64,000 bases of DNA from Pedobacter sp. MR2016-24 (GCF_026239655.1 NZ_JAPIVO010000003.1:248001-312000), one strand, 5' to 3'. Positions 52,392 to 60,963 are shown, counted from the first letter of the stretch. A program made the numbers and translations. Notes: generated from the sequence alone by a model not told the origin.

Positions 52392-53090
52392 TTACTTGGT
52401 AATTGCGTTAATCAGTATCTTGGAAAGCCCTTCGAAATCATTTGCATAATGATGATCGCCCGGCAGAATCTGCACTTTTAATCCTTGCCTGATAAACTGA
52501 TTTGGTATACGTGTGCCTTCTGCTTTACCAAAAAAGTTCATCACTGTAACGCTTTTCAATTTACTCATTTCGGCAAGCACATTGTATTTTCCTTTCGAGC
52601 CGCCGAAATTCAGCATATCGGCAATATGAATTTCAAAATCTGCATTCGTATCGGGAGACATAGACAATACGGCCGATAATTGCGGTTTCAGTTCGGCGGA
52701 AAGCCTGGTGGCAACAAAAGGAACAATGGATGCACCGAAAGAAAATCCAAGCAAAACCACTTCCTCTTTTCCAAGCTGTTCCATATATTGTCCTATTACC
52801 TTGCCTATTTCTGCCGCTACAATATCGGGTGTCTTTTTGTTCCAGAAATACTTCTGTGCATCAAGTCCCACTACAGGAATACCCTTTTTTGCCAGGGATT
52901 CAGCAAGCGATTGATCGAAACTCGTCCATCCTCCATCTCCGGATATCATAAAAAACATGGGCAGATTCGTTTTTTTAAGCGCAGCAATAATCTTCAATGG
53001 TAGTTGATCATTTAAAATTTTAGCCGGCCTTGCTTCTGCAGCAAGCAGACAAGCCATAATTGCGAACATCAACATCAACTTTTTCATCAC
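52392..53090 (-). CDS. VirJ/AcvB-like periplasmic hydrolase (predicted lysyl-phosphatidylglycerol hydrolase)
   Basis: This 232-residue alpha/beta hydrolase has a signal peptide (about 1-21). The VirJ/AcvB features are SGDGGWTSFDQ (about 50), GIPVVGLDAQKYFWNKKTPDI (about 70-90), GFSFGASIVPFVATRL with the nucleophile Ser117, and GDHHYAND (about 213) with the catalytic histidine. In Agrobacterium and relatives AcvB hydrolyses lysyl-phosphatidylglycerol and is paired with the synthase gene lpiA. Here it starts directly after the mprF stop codon with no gap, the same pairing. The substrate is therefore a reasoned inference. Confidence 0.85.
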   Translation of the reverse strand: MMKKLMLMFAIMACLLAAEARPAKILNDQLPLKIIAALKKTNLPMFFMISGDGGWTSFDQSLAESLAKKGIPVVGLDAQKYFWNKKTPDIVAAEIGKVIGQYMEQLGKEEVVLLGFSFGASIVPFVATRLSAELKPQLSAVLSMSPDTNADFEIHIADMLNFGGSKGKYNVLAEMSKLKSVTVMNFFGKAEGTRIPNQFIRQGLKVQILPGDHHYANDFEGLSKILINAITK

Positions 53091-55685
53091 TTAGGGTTTA
53101 ATTATTTTAGACAATACTGCCGGTACTTGTATCAGGTCATAATCCTGTTCGTAAACCAGGTATTTATTGTGCCATACTGGCGAAAACTTATCTTTCGCAT
53201 CCCTGAGTCCCTTGTAGTGGGAAAAAGATTTGATTTTCTCATAGGCAAATTTCATCGAACGCTCGGGTAGATTCTTCGGATCCATTAAACCAGAGAGTGG
53301 TGCAAAGCCAATATTTACAGATGTGCAGCCCGTTTCTTTAAGGTATTTGAAAAGTTCTACAAGAATAAAGTCAATCACCCCATTCGGCGCATCCTGCGTT
53401 TTCCTGATCAGGTCATAAGTGCCTTCGCCTTTCGCATAATCGGGTATTACATTTAAGAAGGCGACAATCTTTTCCTCTCTATTTTCTACAGTGATGATCG
53501 TTTGCTGTTTCAGTTCTTCCCACATAAACATTCCCTGCGAAAAAACGATCTCTTCCCTTTCCGTATCCACCAGCCATTCATCTGATACAGACTTTATTTT
53601 TTGCAATAATCCATCTTTAACAGGAGCAGTGTATATTTTGCATTGAAAACCCTTTTCCGCTACTTTTTTCAGTGCATTTCGGATAGATTTTCTGTTACCG
53701 CCATCTAAAGTAAATGTAGTAAGATCCACCACGCCTTCCTGTCCAAGGTACAGCCTTTTCTTTCCGCAACTGATAAAATCATCAAGGCTTTGTTCTGGCA
53801 CCCTGTAATAAAAACTCTTTAAACCGCTTTCAAAGCAGTAACGGTCAAATGATTTGATGAAGGCAACCAGATTTTCAGGTGCCGTCACCGGATTCTCTAA
53901 TACCACGGCAAAATTTCCTGATACACGGTAGGATACAAAACCTTCAATTTCAGCAGTTCTGTAAATCAGCTTATCCTGATAAGTCTTGAAATAATCCATA
54001 GCTGAATTACCGAAATGCTCCAGTTGCTCCTTCGCCCAGACCAGTTCTTCTTCATCGATGGTATCCTTTATGATATACGGACGTATCAGAGTATAAAAAA
54101 GAAATGCCAGCGATAGAAAACCGCTGATATTGATAGAATATAAAAATCCACGTGCAAATGAATCCGTTGGAATCAAATTCTCACTCTCTATTAATACGAA
54201 GTTTTCCAATGTATATTTTACAGACTGAATCAGACTAAAATCGACATTAAAATGTTTGGCATCAAGAAAATAGAAGCCGATAGTGCCGTACAATAAGACA
54301 GCGGCGACACTTAATAACGTAGTTTGAATACCGATATACCTGAGTTTAGAATTGTGTTTCACGTAATACTCCTTTCTGGAAGCAATCAGACCCACAATGA
54401 CCACCAGCGAAAACACAGCCTCTTCATAATCGATTGCTTTTGTCAGATTCCCGACAAGCGAAAAAAGACATAGCGCCATGGCCAGATACCAGGCCATTTT
54501 CAGACCTTTCAGCATAAACGCTGCGGTGACTAATAAGAACAGGCCGGCGACGAGTACAAAATAATTCGATGCAGCAATAGCAGATACAGGAAGGAAGTTT
54601 TTCAGAAAAATCAGCCTTTCATGAATTGCTGGTGTCAATACGGAAACGATATTGACAATACCTAATGCCAGGATTAAAAGCGCAGGGATAATCCGCATCA
54701 GTAATTTATTAATCTTCAGCAGAAAACTCAATGCGCCCACTAATAATGGAATCCAAAACTCCATAAATCGGTAAAGTATAGTGACAGAAACCGCCGCTGC
54801 TTCAGTATAACCAAGTCTGATCAGCATAAAGGTCATGGATGCCTCAACAGCACCAAGACCACGCAGAAATGGTGAAATGATCAGAAACACCACGGCAACA
54901 ACATAGCTGATAGTTGAGATGATCACCGAAGGTGCTATATTCAGCGCCAGCATAGCAAGGTATATATGTACAATTCCGATCACCTCAATCAGCATGCTGT
55001 AGAGAAAAGTAACTATAAATCCATTACGCTCAATTTTATTATTCCTGAAATCACCCAGAAACACATCAACTACGGGAATATAGCGCGTGATGAAGCGGTA
55101 AACGCTACCATTATTCACTACAGACCTGAAGAGCAGATAAACCAGGCCTATCAAAATGAACGCAGATAACAGACCAAACCATTCTCCCATTCCTATACTG
55201 CCCTGAAATATGGCATATACAAATACAGGAATAGCAATAACCAATACAGAGAGGATGCCAACGAAACCGTAAATAGAGGAAGCGAAGTTAATCTGTGATT
55301 TACTTACTCCTTTCTGCTCTATGTTCCCACTAAAAAAGGCCAGTGAAGAAACACCACCTGCGGGGAGGAATACACTTACAAAGTTTCTCTTTAAAAATAA
55401 CATGCTGGCATCGCCAACGGAGACTTCACTGCCAACCGCTGCAAATGAGGCCTTGTACATTAGTCCATGAATAAATATATAAACCACACTCAACAAAATA
55501 CCGGGCACGATCCACTCCCATCTGGAGGTTACCACCAGATGTTTTACCTGCTGCAGTTCCTGTTGTTCATGTCGGATAAACCATATAGCCAGGCCTATAA
55601 AAAATAGGGTAAAAATATAACTGCCTATTATTTTATAATGCTCACGCAAAAAAGGTACAGGGTTGTAGGAAGGCAATGATTTCAT
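53091..55685 (-). CDS. mprF: Phosphatidylglycerol lysyltransferase/flippase MprF
   Basis: MprF adds lysine from lysyl-tRNA to phosphatidylglycerol and flips the cationic lipid outward, lowering the negative charge of the membrane. This 864-residue protein has the full layout: about 14 membrane helices (residues about 20-535) forming the flippase, and a C-terminal DUF2156/GNAT-like synthase domain (about 555-864). The latter shows GFVSYRVSGNFAVVLENPVTAPE near 596 and GFAPLSGLMDPKN near 806. The aminoacyl donor may be lysine or another residue; this cannot be settled by eye. It is the first gene of mprF-virJ-anmK. Confidence 0.92.
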   Translation of the reverse strand: MKSLPSYNPVPFLREHYKIIGSYIFTLFFIGLAIWFIRHEQQELQQVKHLVVTSRWEWIVPGILLSVVYIFIHGLMYKASFAAVGSEVSVGDASMLFLKRNFVSVFLPAGGVSSLAFFSGNIEQKGVSKSQINFASSIYGFVGILSVLVIAIPVFVYAIFQGSIGMGEWFGLLSAFILIGLVYLLFRSVVNNGSVYRFITRYIPVVDVFLGDFRNNKIERNGFIVTFLYSMLIEVIGIVHIYLAMLALNIAPSVIISTISYVVAVVFLIISPFLRGLGAVEASMTFMLIRLGYTEAAAVSVTILYRFMEFWIPLLVGALSFLLKINKLLMRIIPALLILALGIVNIVSVLTPAIHERLIFLKNFLPVSAIAASNYFVLVAGLFLLVTAAFMLKGLKMAWYLAMALCLFSLVGNLTKAIDYEEAVFSLVVIVGLIASRKEYYVKHNSKLRYIGIQTTLLSVAAVLLYGTIGFYFLDAKHFNVDFSLIQSVKYTLENFVLIESENLIPTDSFARGFLYSINISGFLSLAFLFYTLIRPYIIKDTIDEEELVWAKEQLEHFGNSAMDYFKTYQDKLIYRTAEIEGFVSYRVSGNFAVVLENPVTAPENLVAFIKSFDRYCFESGLKSFYYRVPEQSLDDFISCGKKRLYLGQEGVVDLTTFTLDGGNRKSIRNALKKVAEKGFQCKIYTAPVKDGLLQKIKSVSDEWLVDTEREEIVFSQGMFMWEELKQQTIITVENREEKIVAFLNVIPDYAKGEGTYDLIRKTQDAPNGVIDFILVELFKYLKETGCTSVNIGFAPLSGLMDPKNLPERSMKFAYEKIKSFSHYKGLRDAKDKFSPVWHNKYLVYEQDYDLIQVPAVLSKIIKP

Positions 55686-55757
55686 ATAGATTGTCTGGAT
55701 TTCAACAGGTAATATTGCGCATAAAAGTATGACATTTATCCTGATTTCAGAAGTTCT

Positions 55758-56942
55758 CTATTTCTTCGCGAAAAAAACTATTCCCAGGGCAATGAACGAC
55801 CAGATCAGCATCTGCCAGGTAGATAAATCCCATCCACCGTGTTTCCAGCAGAGCAGACCGAAAAATGTCCCTATTCCACCACCAATAAAATACGTTGTCA
55901 TGTAAATTGTATTTAACCTGCTGTGTGAGTTTTCATCTAAAGCGTAGATTCTCGTGAAATTTGTAATCTGTGTGGCCTGCACGCCAATATCTAAAATAAA
56001 TATGGCAATAATCAATGCGGCAATGGACAATGGCATCACCTTTAGCAAGACTATGCTGAAGATAATCATCCCCACAGTAATCAATAACGATTTCCGTGTA
56101 TTTCCCTTGTCTGCAAGCTTACCAAAATATGGAGCTACCAATGCTCCACCTATAGCCACAATGCCAAATAATCCAATGGAATCTGCATGAAAATTAAATT
56201 GCGGCCCGCTCAGGTAAAAAGTAATCGTTGTCCAGAATGAACAAAAAATACCGAAGGTGAATGCCCCTAAAATGGCCGACTCTCTCAGTACCCTATGTTC
56301 CTTTACGAGGATAAGTGTTGATTTAATTAGCTGAAGATAACTGCCTGTAAATTTATGTTTTACATCAGGAAGATAAAGCTTCAGTAATACCGTGATGCTC
56401 AATACCATGAAAGCTGAGATCGCATAAACATACCGCCAGTTCAACCAGTCGGTAATAAAACCACTGATGACCCTGGAACCCAGAATACCAACAAGAATTC
56501 CACTAAATACGATACCAACCGTCTTGCCCCTGTTCACTTTATCCAAACTTGCTGCCATAGGCAAAATGATCTGTGCAGGTGCGGCACAGATTCCAATCAC
56601 CAGACTTAAACCCCATACAATAGCGATTCCCTGAGCAAAGAACATCAGTACCAATGCCAGCATCAGCGCAGTCAGTAAAGATAAGATCAGCTTTTTTCGG
56701 TTCACCTTATCACCCAGTGGCAATAAGAAAAACATACCCAGTCCGTAACCTACCTGAGTAAGCATCGAAACCTTGCCCACTTCAGTATCGGTAGCCCCGA
56801 GTGAAATGGCCATCTCTTTCAAAATGGGCTGGTTATAATAAATATTGGCTACGGTTATTCCGGCGGCGACTGCCATCAATAAAATGGTACCTGATTTTAA
56901 AGGATCGCCCTCCTGATGCTGATTTTTATTTACTGGATTCAT
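55758..56942 (-). CDS. MFS transporter
   Basis: This 394-residue protein has about 12 membrane helices. TVANIYYNQPILKEMAISLG near residue 24 and the loop 2-3 motif PLGDKVNRKKLIL near 76 are clear MFS features, and the sequence resembles the YgaY-like group annotated as putative efflux or sugar transporters. Substrate unknown. The ATG at 56942 is preferred over a TTG at 56951 because a perfect -7 box covers 56949-56956 and would make the TTG part of the promoter. It lies downstream of the map gene and its terminator. Confidence 0.85.
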   Translation of the reverse strand: MNPVNKNQHQEGDPLKSGTILLMAVAAGITVANIYYNQPILKEMAISLGATDTEVGKVSMLTQVGYGLGMFFLLPLGDKVNRKKLILSLLTALMLALVLMFFAQGIAIVWGLSLVIGICAAPAQIILPMAASLDKVNRGKTVGIVFSGILVGILGSRVISGFITDWLNWRYVYAISAFMVLSITVLLKLYLPDVKHKFTGSYLQLIKSTLILVKEHRVLRESAILGAFTFGIFCSFWTTITFYLSGPQFNFHADSIGLFGIVAIGGALVAPYFGKLADKGNTRKSLLITVGMIIFSIVLLKVMPLSIAALIIAIFILDIGVQATQITNFTRIYALDENSHSRLNTIYMTTYFIGGGIGTFFGLLCWKHGGWDLSTWQMLIWSFIALGIVFFAKK

Positions 56943-56948
56943 TTGGCA

Positions 56949-56956
56949 CAAAAATA
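56949..56956 (-). promoter_or_regulatory. -7 promoter box of the MFS gene inside a terminator U-tract
   Basis: The minus strand reads TATTTTTG, an exact TAnnTTTG match, ending six bases before the ATG at 56942. The same T run is the U-tract of the terminator at 56956-56990, so one stretch seems to serve both. Confidence 0.6.
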
Positions 56957-56990
56957 GCCCTATCCTGATTTCAATCAGCAGAATAGGGCT
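56956..56990 (-). terminator. Terminator after map
   Basis: AGCCCTAT (56956-56963) pairs with ATAGGGCT (56983-56990), and the inner CTGATT/AATCAG (56965-56970 with 56973-56978) extends the stem across small internal loops. On the minus strand ATTTTTG follows, giving a U-tract. It lies 55 bases after the map stop codon. Confidence 0.8.
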
Positions 56991-57044
56991 GGAATTTTAT
57001 AACATGTGAGTCTTATTTAGAATCGCATGACAAATATCAGGCAG

Positions 57045-57851
57045 CTACAGTTCGTAATACGATGAATTGAGATTGTTATTCGCTTTTTCCGCGCGCTCAA
57101 TTGGTGCATAGTCTGATAAAATCAGTGCTTCGCCTTTTTTCACACATACATCATGTTCAAAATGTACCGAGGGCAAATTATCAGCAGTATGAATAGTCCA
57201 GCCATCCTCATCCGTATAAATATGTCTTGTACCCAGGTTGATCATCGGTTCAATCGCCAAAACCAGATTTTCCTTCATCATAATACCAGAACCTTTCCTT
57301 CCGTAATTAGGCACCTGCGGATCTTCATGCATCGTACGCCCTAAACCGTGGCCAACAAGTTCTCTTACCACACCATATCCTTCTTTTTCTGTGTATTCCT
57401 GTATCGCATTTGAAATATCTCCAACGCGCTTACCCACAACCGCCTGCTTAATACCCACATAAAGAGACTCTTTAGTTACCCTCACCAGTTTCATTACTTC
57501 AGGTTTGATTTCCCCCAGAATAAAGGTATAAGCATGATCTCCGTGGAAACCATTTTTATAAACGCCTATATCTACAGATACGATGTCACCATCACGCAAA
57601 GGCACTTTGTTGGGAAAACCATGCACTACCACATCATTAACAGACGTGCAGATATTATGCGGGTAACCGCTAAAATTCAGGAACGATGGTACAGACTGTT
57701 GATCAGCAATAAATTCAGCAGCAATTCTGTCTAAGTCAAGTGTAGTCATTCCCGGCTTCAGTACCTTAGCTATCTCAGCTAAAGTTGCACTTACCAGCAA
57801 TGCACTTATTTGCATCAATTCAATTTCTTCTTCTGTTTTGTATATAATCAT
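57045..57851 (-). CDS. map: Type I methionine aminopeptidase
   Basis: This 268-residue enzyme removes the initiator methionine from nascent proteins. Metal ligands sit in VDIGVYKNGFHGDHAYTF (two aspartates), GHGLGRTMHEDPQVPNYG (histidine), LAIEPM (glutamate) and VHFEHDV (glutamate). The ATG at 57851 is used; a TTG at 57860 would overlap the -7 box. It sits 26 bases after modC but has its own promoter. Whether it is the main or an extra copy cannot be told; in Bacteroidota another map often lies in the ribosomal-protein operon. Confidence 0.93.
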   Translation of the reverse strand: MIIYKTEEEIELMQISALLVSATLAEIAKVLKPGMTTLDLDRIAAEFIADQQSVPSFLNFSGYPHNICTSVNDVVVHGFPNKVPLRDGDIVSVDIGVYKNGFHGDHAYTFILGEIKPEVMKLVRVTKESLYVGIKQAVVGKRVGDISNAIQEYTEKEGYGVVRELVGHGLGRTMHEDPQVPNYGRKGSGIMMKENLVLAIEPMINLGTRHIYTDEDGWTIHTADNLPSVHFEHDVCVKKGEALILSDYAPIERAEKANNNLNSSYYEL

Positions 57852-57857
57852 TTGTTG

Positions 57858-57865
57858 CAAATTTA
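57858..57865 (-). promoter_or_regulatory. -7 promoter box of map
   Basis: The minus strand reads TAAATTTG, an exact TAnnTTTG match, ending six bases before the map ATG at 57851, in the short gap after modC. Confidence 0.6.
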
Positions 57866-57877
57866 AGAAAACCTGTG

Positions 57878-58501
57878 TTAATCCAAATCAATTTTTAAAG
57901 ATCCCTCCGCAAAGCCGGCAGTTTCCCGGGCATGGTGACTTACAATTAGTGTAGTTGTATTAAATTCTTTCAGCAGCAATTTTAAGTCCATGATCAGCGA
58001 TGCGCTCAGCTCATCATCCAGAGCAGAAAAGGCTTCATCCATTAATAATACCTCAGGGCGCATGGCCAGTGCGCGTAAAATGGCTAACCTTTGTTGCTGA
58101 CCACCCGACAAATGTTTGGGCCTGTGCTGAACGAATGTTTCCATTTTCCCTATTTTAAGCAACCTATCAATAAGCACCGTATCCGAAGTGGCGTATAATA
58201 GATGCTCCATTACTGTCATATTCGGAAACAAGGCATAATCCTGAAAAACAAATCCTGCCTTCCGCTGCTGAGGTTTCAGGTTCACTTTACCTGCCGTATC
58301 CAGCCAAACCTCATTTTCAACTTTAATCAATCCCCGATCGGGCATGATCAATCCAGCAATAATTTTCAGAAAGGTAGTCTTCCCCGATCCGGAAGGCCCA
58401 TAAATTTTAGTGACACTCCCCTTTTCTATAATGGCTTCAACTACCAGGTTTCTTTTCCCCCGATAAGTTTTAATTTGTTTATCTATTTTGATGCTGATCA
58501 T
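57878..58501 (-). CDS. modC: Molybdate ABC transporter ATP-binding protein ModC (short form)
   Basis: This 207-residue ATPase drives molybdate import with ModB. It carries the Walker A GPSGSGKTT, the signature LSGGQQQRLAILRALAM, Walker B VLLMDEAFSALDDE and the H-loop LIVSHH. It is much shorter than E. coli ModC (about 350) and lacks the C-terminal molybdate-binding TOBE/Mop domain, so allosteric inhibition by molybdate through that domain would be absent. It overlaps modB by four bases. Sulfate or tungstate specificity cannot be excluded. Confidence 0.9.
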   Translation of the reverse strand: MISIKIDKQIKTYRGKRNLVVEAIIEKGSVTKIYGPSGSGKTTFLKIIAGLIMPDRGLIKVENEVWLDTAGKVNLKPQQRKAGFVFQDYALFPNMTVMEHLLYATSDTVLIDRLLKIGKMETFVQHRPKHLSGGQQQRLAILRALAMRPEVLLMDEAFSALDDELSASLIMDLKLLLKEFNTTTLIVSHHARETAGFAEGSLKIDLD

Positions 58502-59169
58502 TCCAATGGTCCCCTCGCTGCATTCCTGTTAAAAATAAACACCAGAATAACAATTATAAATGTGATGGCAAATAAGACGAGAGAATATTGGTTAGCCTCT
58601 GCATACTTATTATTGTCTACCGCATCGTAGATCGCAATTGAAGCTACCTTAGTCACGCCTTCCAGTTTTCCGCCAATCATGAGTACTACACCAAATTCAC
58701 CCAGCGTATGCGCAAATGTCAGCACTGCAGCGGTATACAGGGACGATTTTATATTTGGTAATAAAACTTTGTAAAATGTTTCCATTTTAGACTTACCCAT
58801 GGTATAAGAAGCTTCAGCAAGAGAATCAGGCAGGTGAACAAGCGCTGATTTGACGGGACTGATCATGAAAGGTAAACTATAGATAACAGATGCCACTACC
58901 AGTCCTTCAAATGAAAATACCAGACTAACATTGAAATGCTGTAATAACCAATGTCCAGGCACACTATTCGGACTAAAGCTGATCAATAAATAAAACCCCA
59001 ATACGGACGGAGGCAATACCAGCGGCATAGTCAGTAGTGCCTCCACTATAACTTTAAAAACAGAACTTCGTCTGGAAAGCCAGTACGCCATCGGAATTCC
59101 GATGATCACCAGGATAACCGTAGTGATTGCTGCCAGTTTTAAACTAAGCCATATAGGTGTCCACTCCAT
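58498..59169 (-). CDS. modB: Molybdate ABC transporter permease ModB
   Basis: This 223-residue inner-membrane permease has five to six helices and the BPD_transp_1 EAA loop near residue 130 (DSLAEASYTMGKSKMETFYKVLLPNI), which contacts ModC. The segment MPLVLPPSVLGFYLL near residue 48 is a ModB signature. It sits between modA (9 bases upstream) and modC (4-base overlap), which makes the operon assignment firm. Confidence 0.93.
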   Translation of the reverse strand: MEWTPIWLSLKLAAITTVILVIIGIPMAYWLSRRSSVFKVIVEALLTMPLVLPPSVLGFYLLISFSPNSVPGHWLLQHFNVSLVFSFEGLVVASVIYSLPFMISPVKSALVHLPDSLAEASYTMGKSKMETFYKVLLPNIKSSLYTAAVLTFAHTLGEFGVVLMIGGKLEGVTKVASIAIYDAVDNNKYAEANQYSLVLFAITFIIVILVFIFNRNAARGPLE

Positions 59170-59178
59170 CAGATTGTG

Positions 59179-59952
59179 TTATAAACTATAACCATAATCC
59201 TTAAATATTTTTTTGGCTGCTGATGAGAAAAGATAATCATAAAAGCGCTTACCATTTACAAGGTTACTGTTTGCATGCTTTAATAATAGTACCCCCTGAT
59301 GTATAGGCGCGTATGCTGCCGGATCTACACGTAACCATTTCATACCTGAATTTGAAGGCAGTTCATATACTAATGATTCGGTGGTGAAGCCAATATTTAC
59401 TGCCTTTTTGAGAACGTAAGTGTTTACCTGGCTAATGCTCTCTCCAAATACAAGCTGAGGAGCCGCTTTTTTATAAATTTTATAATAGTTCATCGCCTGT
59501 TCTGCAGCTTTACCATAAGGTGCTAAAGCAGGGTTGCCAATGGCTACTTTGCCAATTTTCTCTTGGGTAATTAATGATTTCCAGTTTTTTAAATCTGCCC
59601 CGGTAGCCGAGCATACGATTAAACTGCCAGAGGCATAAATTCTTGGTTTTGTAGATGAAAAACCAGCTTTATAAACATCATCTGCAAAGCCCATATCCGC
59701 GGAAAGAAACAAATCATAAGGTGCGCCATTCTTGATTTGCGTGGCCAGCTTACCTGAAGAGCCACTAATCACTTCTACAGAAATTCCGGTTTTCTTTTTA
59801 AAATCTGCCTTTAACTGCTGTAATACAAAATTTGCATTGGCTGCCACCGCAACCCGCAAGCCCTGAGCTGAAACATTCAGACTGATCAATAAAAGAAAAA
59901 GAAGCGGACTGCATTTACTTAACCATCTGTATATCATATACGCTATGCTCAT
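59179..59952 (-). CDS. modA: Molybdate-binding periplasmic protein ModA
   Basis: This 257-residue binding protein has a signal peptide (about 5-30; SKCSPLLFLLLISLNVSAQ) and the type II periplasmic fold. VAVAANANFVLQQLKADF near residue 35, EVISGSSGKLATQIKNGAPYDLFLSAD near 60, GNPALAPYGKAAEQAM near 139 and FGESISQVNTYVLKKA near 170 are ModA ligand-loop regions. Molybdate (or tungstate) is the likely ligand. I use the ATG at 59952; 59937 is possible, while an upstream TTG at 59991 lies within the promoter box. First gene of modABC. Confidence 0.9.
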   Translation of the reverse strand: MSIAYMIYRWLSKCSPLLFLLLISLNVSAQGLRVAVAANANFVLQQLKADFKKKTGISVEVISGSSGKLATQIKNGAPYDLFLSADMGFADDVYKAGFSSTKPRIYASGSLIVCSATGADLKNWKSLITQEKIGKVAIGNPALAPYGKAAEQAMNYYKIYKKAAPQLVFGESISQVNTYVLKKAVNIGFTTESLVYELPSNSGMKWLRVDPAAYAPIHQGVLLLKHANSNLVNGKRFYDYLFSSAAKKIFKDYGYSL

Positions 59953-59988
59953 ATTTATAAAACCATAGGCACGGCGCTTAGGCTTTAT

Positions 59989-59996
59989 CAAAATTA
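59989..59996 (-). promoter_or_regulatory. -7 promoter box of modABC
   Basis: The minus strand reads TAATTTTG, an exact TAnnTTTG match, 36 bases before the ATG at 59952. No molybdate-cofactor riboswitch or ModE site was recognised nearby. Confidence 0.5.
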
Positions 59997-60097
59997 GGGT
60001 GTTTATAGGATTAAATCAACAAATAATGTAAACCTATTTTTGCGTTGTTTGTTCTGCGGACAATAAAACATTCTCTGTAGGAAGACTAAGAATTTAT

Positions 60098-60133
60098 TAC
60101 CTTTAAAATTTCCAGGGAAAATCCCGGAAATTT
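60098..60133 (+). promoter_or_regulatory. -7-like box and overlapping dyad upstream of elaA
   Basis: TACCTTTA (60098-60105), a seven-of-eight -7 match, is followed at once by a dyad: AAATTTCC-A-GGGA (60106-60118) and TCCCGGAAATTT (60122-60133). It pairs 12 bp with one bulged A. The dyad would cover the transcription start, so it may be a repressor site or a 5' RNA hairpin. Confidence 0.4.
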
Positions 60134-60150
60134 GATTTTAACAGATAACA

Positions 60151-60603
60151 ATGGAATTTACCGAAATCTGCAAACCTTTCGAATCTCTGACAACAAAAGA
60201 GCTGTATGCGATATTAAAATTAAGGAGCGAGGTGTTTGTAGTAGAACAAAACTGTGTATTTCTGGATACCGATGATAAAGATCAGTCGTGTCAGCACCTG
60301 ATGTTATACCAAAATAAAGAACTCATGGCCTACGCCAGGATCGTTCCTGCAGGAGTTTCTTACAGGGAACCTTCTATTGGAAGAATTGCGAGCAGTGAGT
60401 TGGCAAGAGGTAAAGGTTTCGGAAAACAATTGGTTAAACTGGCTATAGACAACTGTATCCGTCTCTATGGAAATCAGCCCATCAGAATTGGTGCACAATT
60501 ATATCTGAAAGTTTTTTACGCTGCTTTCGGATTTGAGTCCATTGGTGATATTTATGATGAAGACGGTATTGATCATATCGAAATGATCAGACCAGCAAAT
60601 TAA
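60151..60603 (+). CDS. ElaA-like GNAT acetyltransferase
   Basis: This 150-residue GNAT protein belongs to the ElaA group. LYAILKLRSEVFVVEQNCVFLDTDDKDQ spans residues about 18-46 and is the group's hallmark. IGRIASSELARGKGFGKQLVKLAI (about 75-98) is the acetyl-CoA-binding region, and YLKVFYAAFGFESIGDIYDEDGIDHIEM closes the domain. The substrate is unknown. It is separated from the cupin gene by 24 bases. Confidence 0.88.
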   Translation: MEFTEICKPFESLTTKELYAILKLRSEVFVVEQNCVFLDTDDKDQSCQHLMLYQNKELMAYARIVPAGVSYREPSIGRIASSELARGKGFGKQLVKLAIDNCIRLYGNQPIRIGAQLYLKVFYAAFGFESIGDIYDEDGIDHIEMIRPAN

Positions 60604-60627
60604 ATTTTAATATTCAGATTCTTTCCT

Positions 60628-60963
60628 ATGTTACAAAGTGAATTATTTCAAATAGCCGCCACGACGGATTGGCAGGATTTAGGGGATGGTATCCAGAGAC
60701 AGGTCTTCGGTTATGATAACCGCGTGATGATGGTTAAAGTGAAATTCGAGAAGGGTGCAATTGGCCAGTTACATGAGCACCACCATACCCAGATCAGTTA
60801 TGTGGAAAGTGGTGTTTTTGAAACCACCATCGGCGAAAATAAACATACCCTGGTTACAGGAGATGGTTTCTATGTACCACCACATGCTGTGCATGGTGTT
60901 ATATGTTTGGAACCGGGTATATTAATTGACGTTTTTAGTCCGCACCGCGAAGACTTCATTTAA
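60628..60963 (+). CDS. Single-domain cupin protein
   Basis: This 111-residue protein is one cupin_2 domain. Motif 1 is GQLHEHHHTQISYVESGVFETTIG (residues about 46-69) with metal ligands His50/His52-type and Glu, and motif 2 is GDGFYVPPHAVHGV (about 78-92). Cupins of this size act in sugar or small-molecule modification or as sensors; no specific substrate is suggested. It shares the plus-strand run with elaA. Confidence 0.85.
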   Translation: MLQSELFQIAATTDWQDLGDGIQRQVFGYDNRVMMVKVKFEKGAIGQLHEHHHTQISYVESGVFETTIGENKHTLVTGDGFYVPPHAVHGVICLEPGILIDVFSPHREDFI

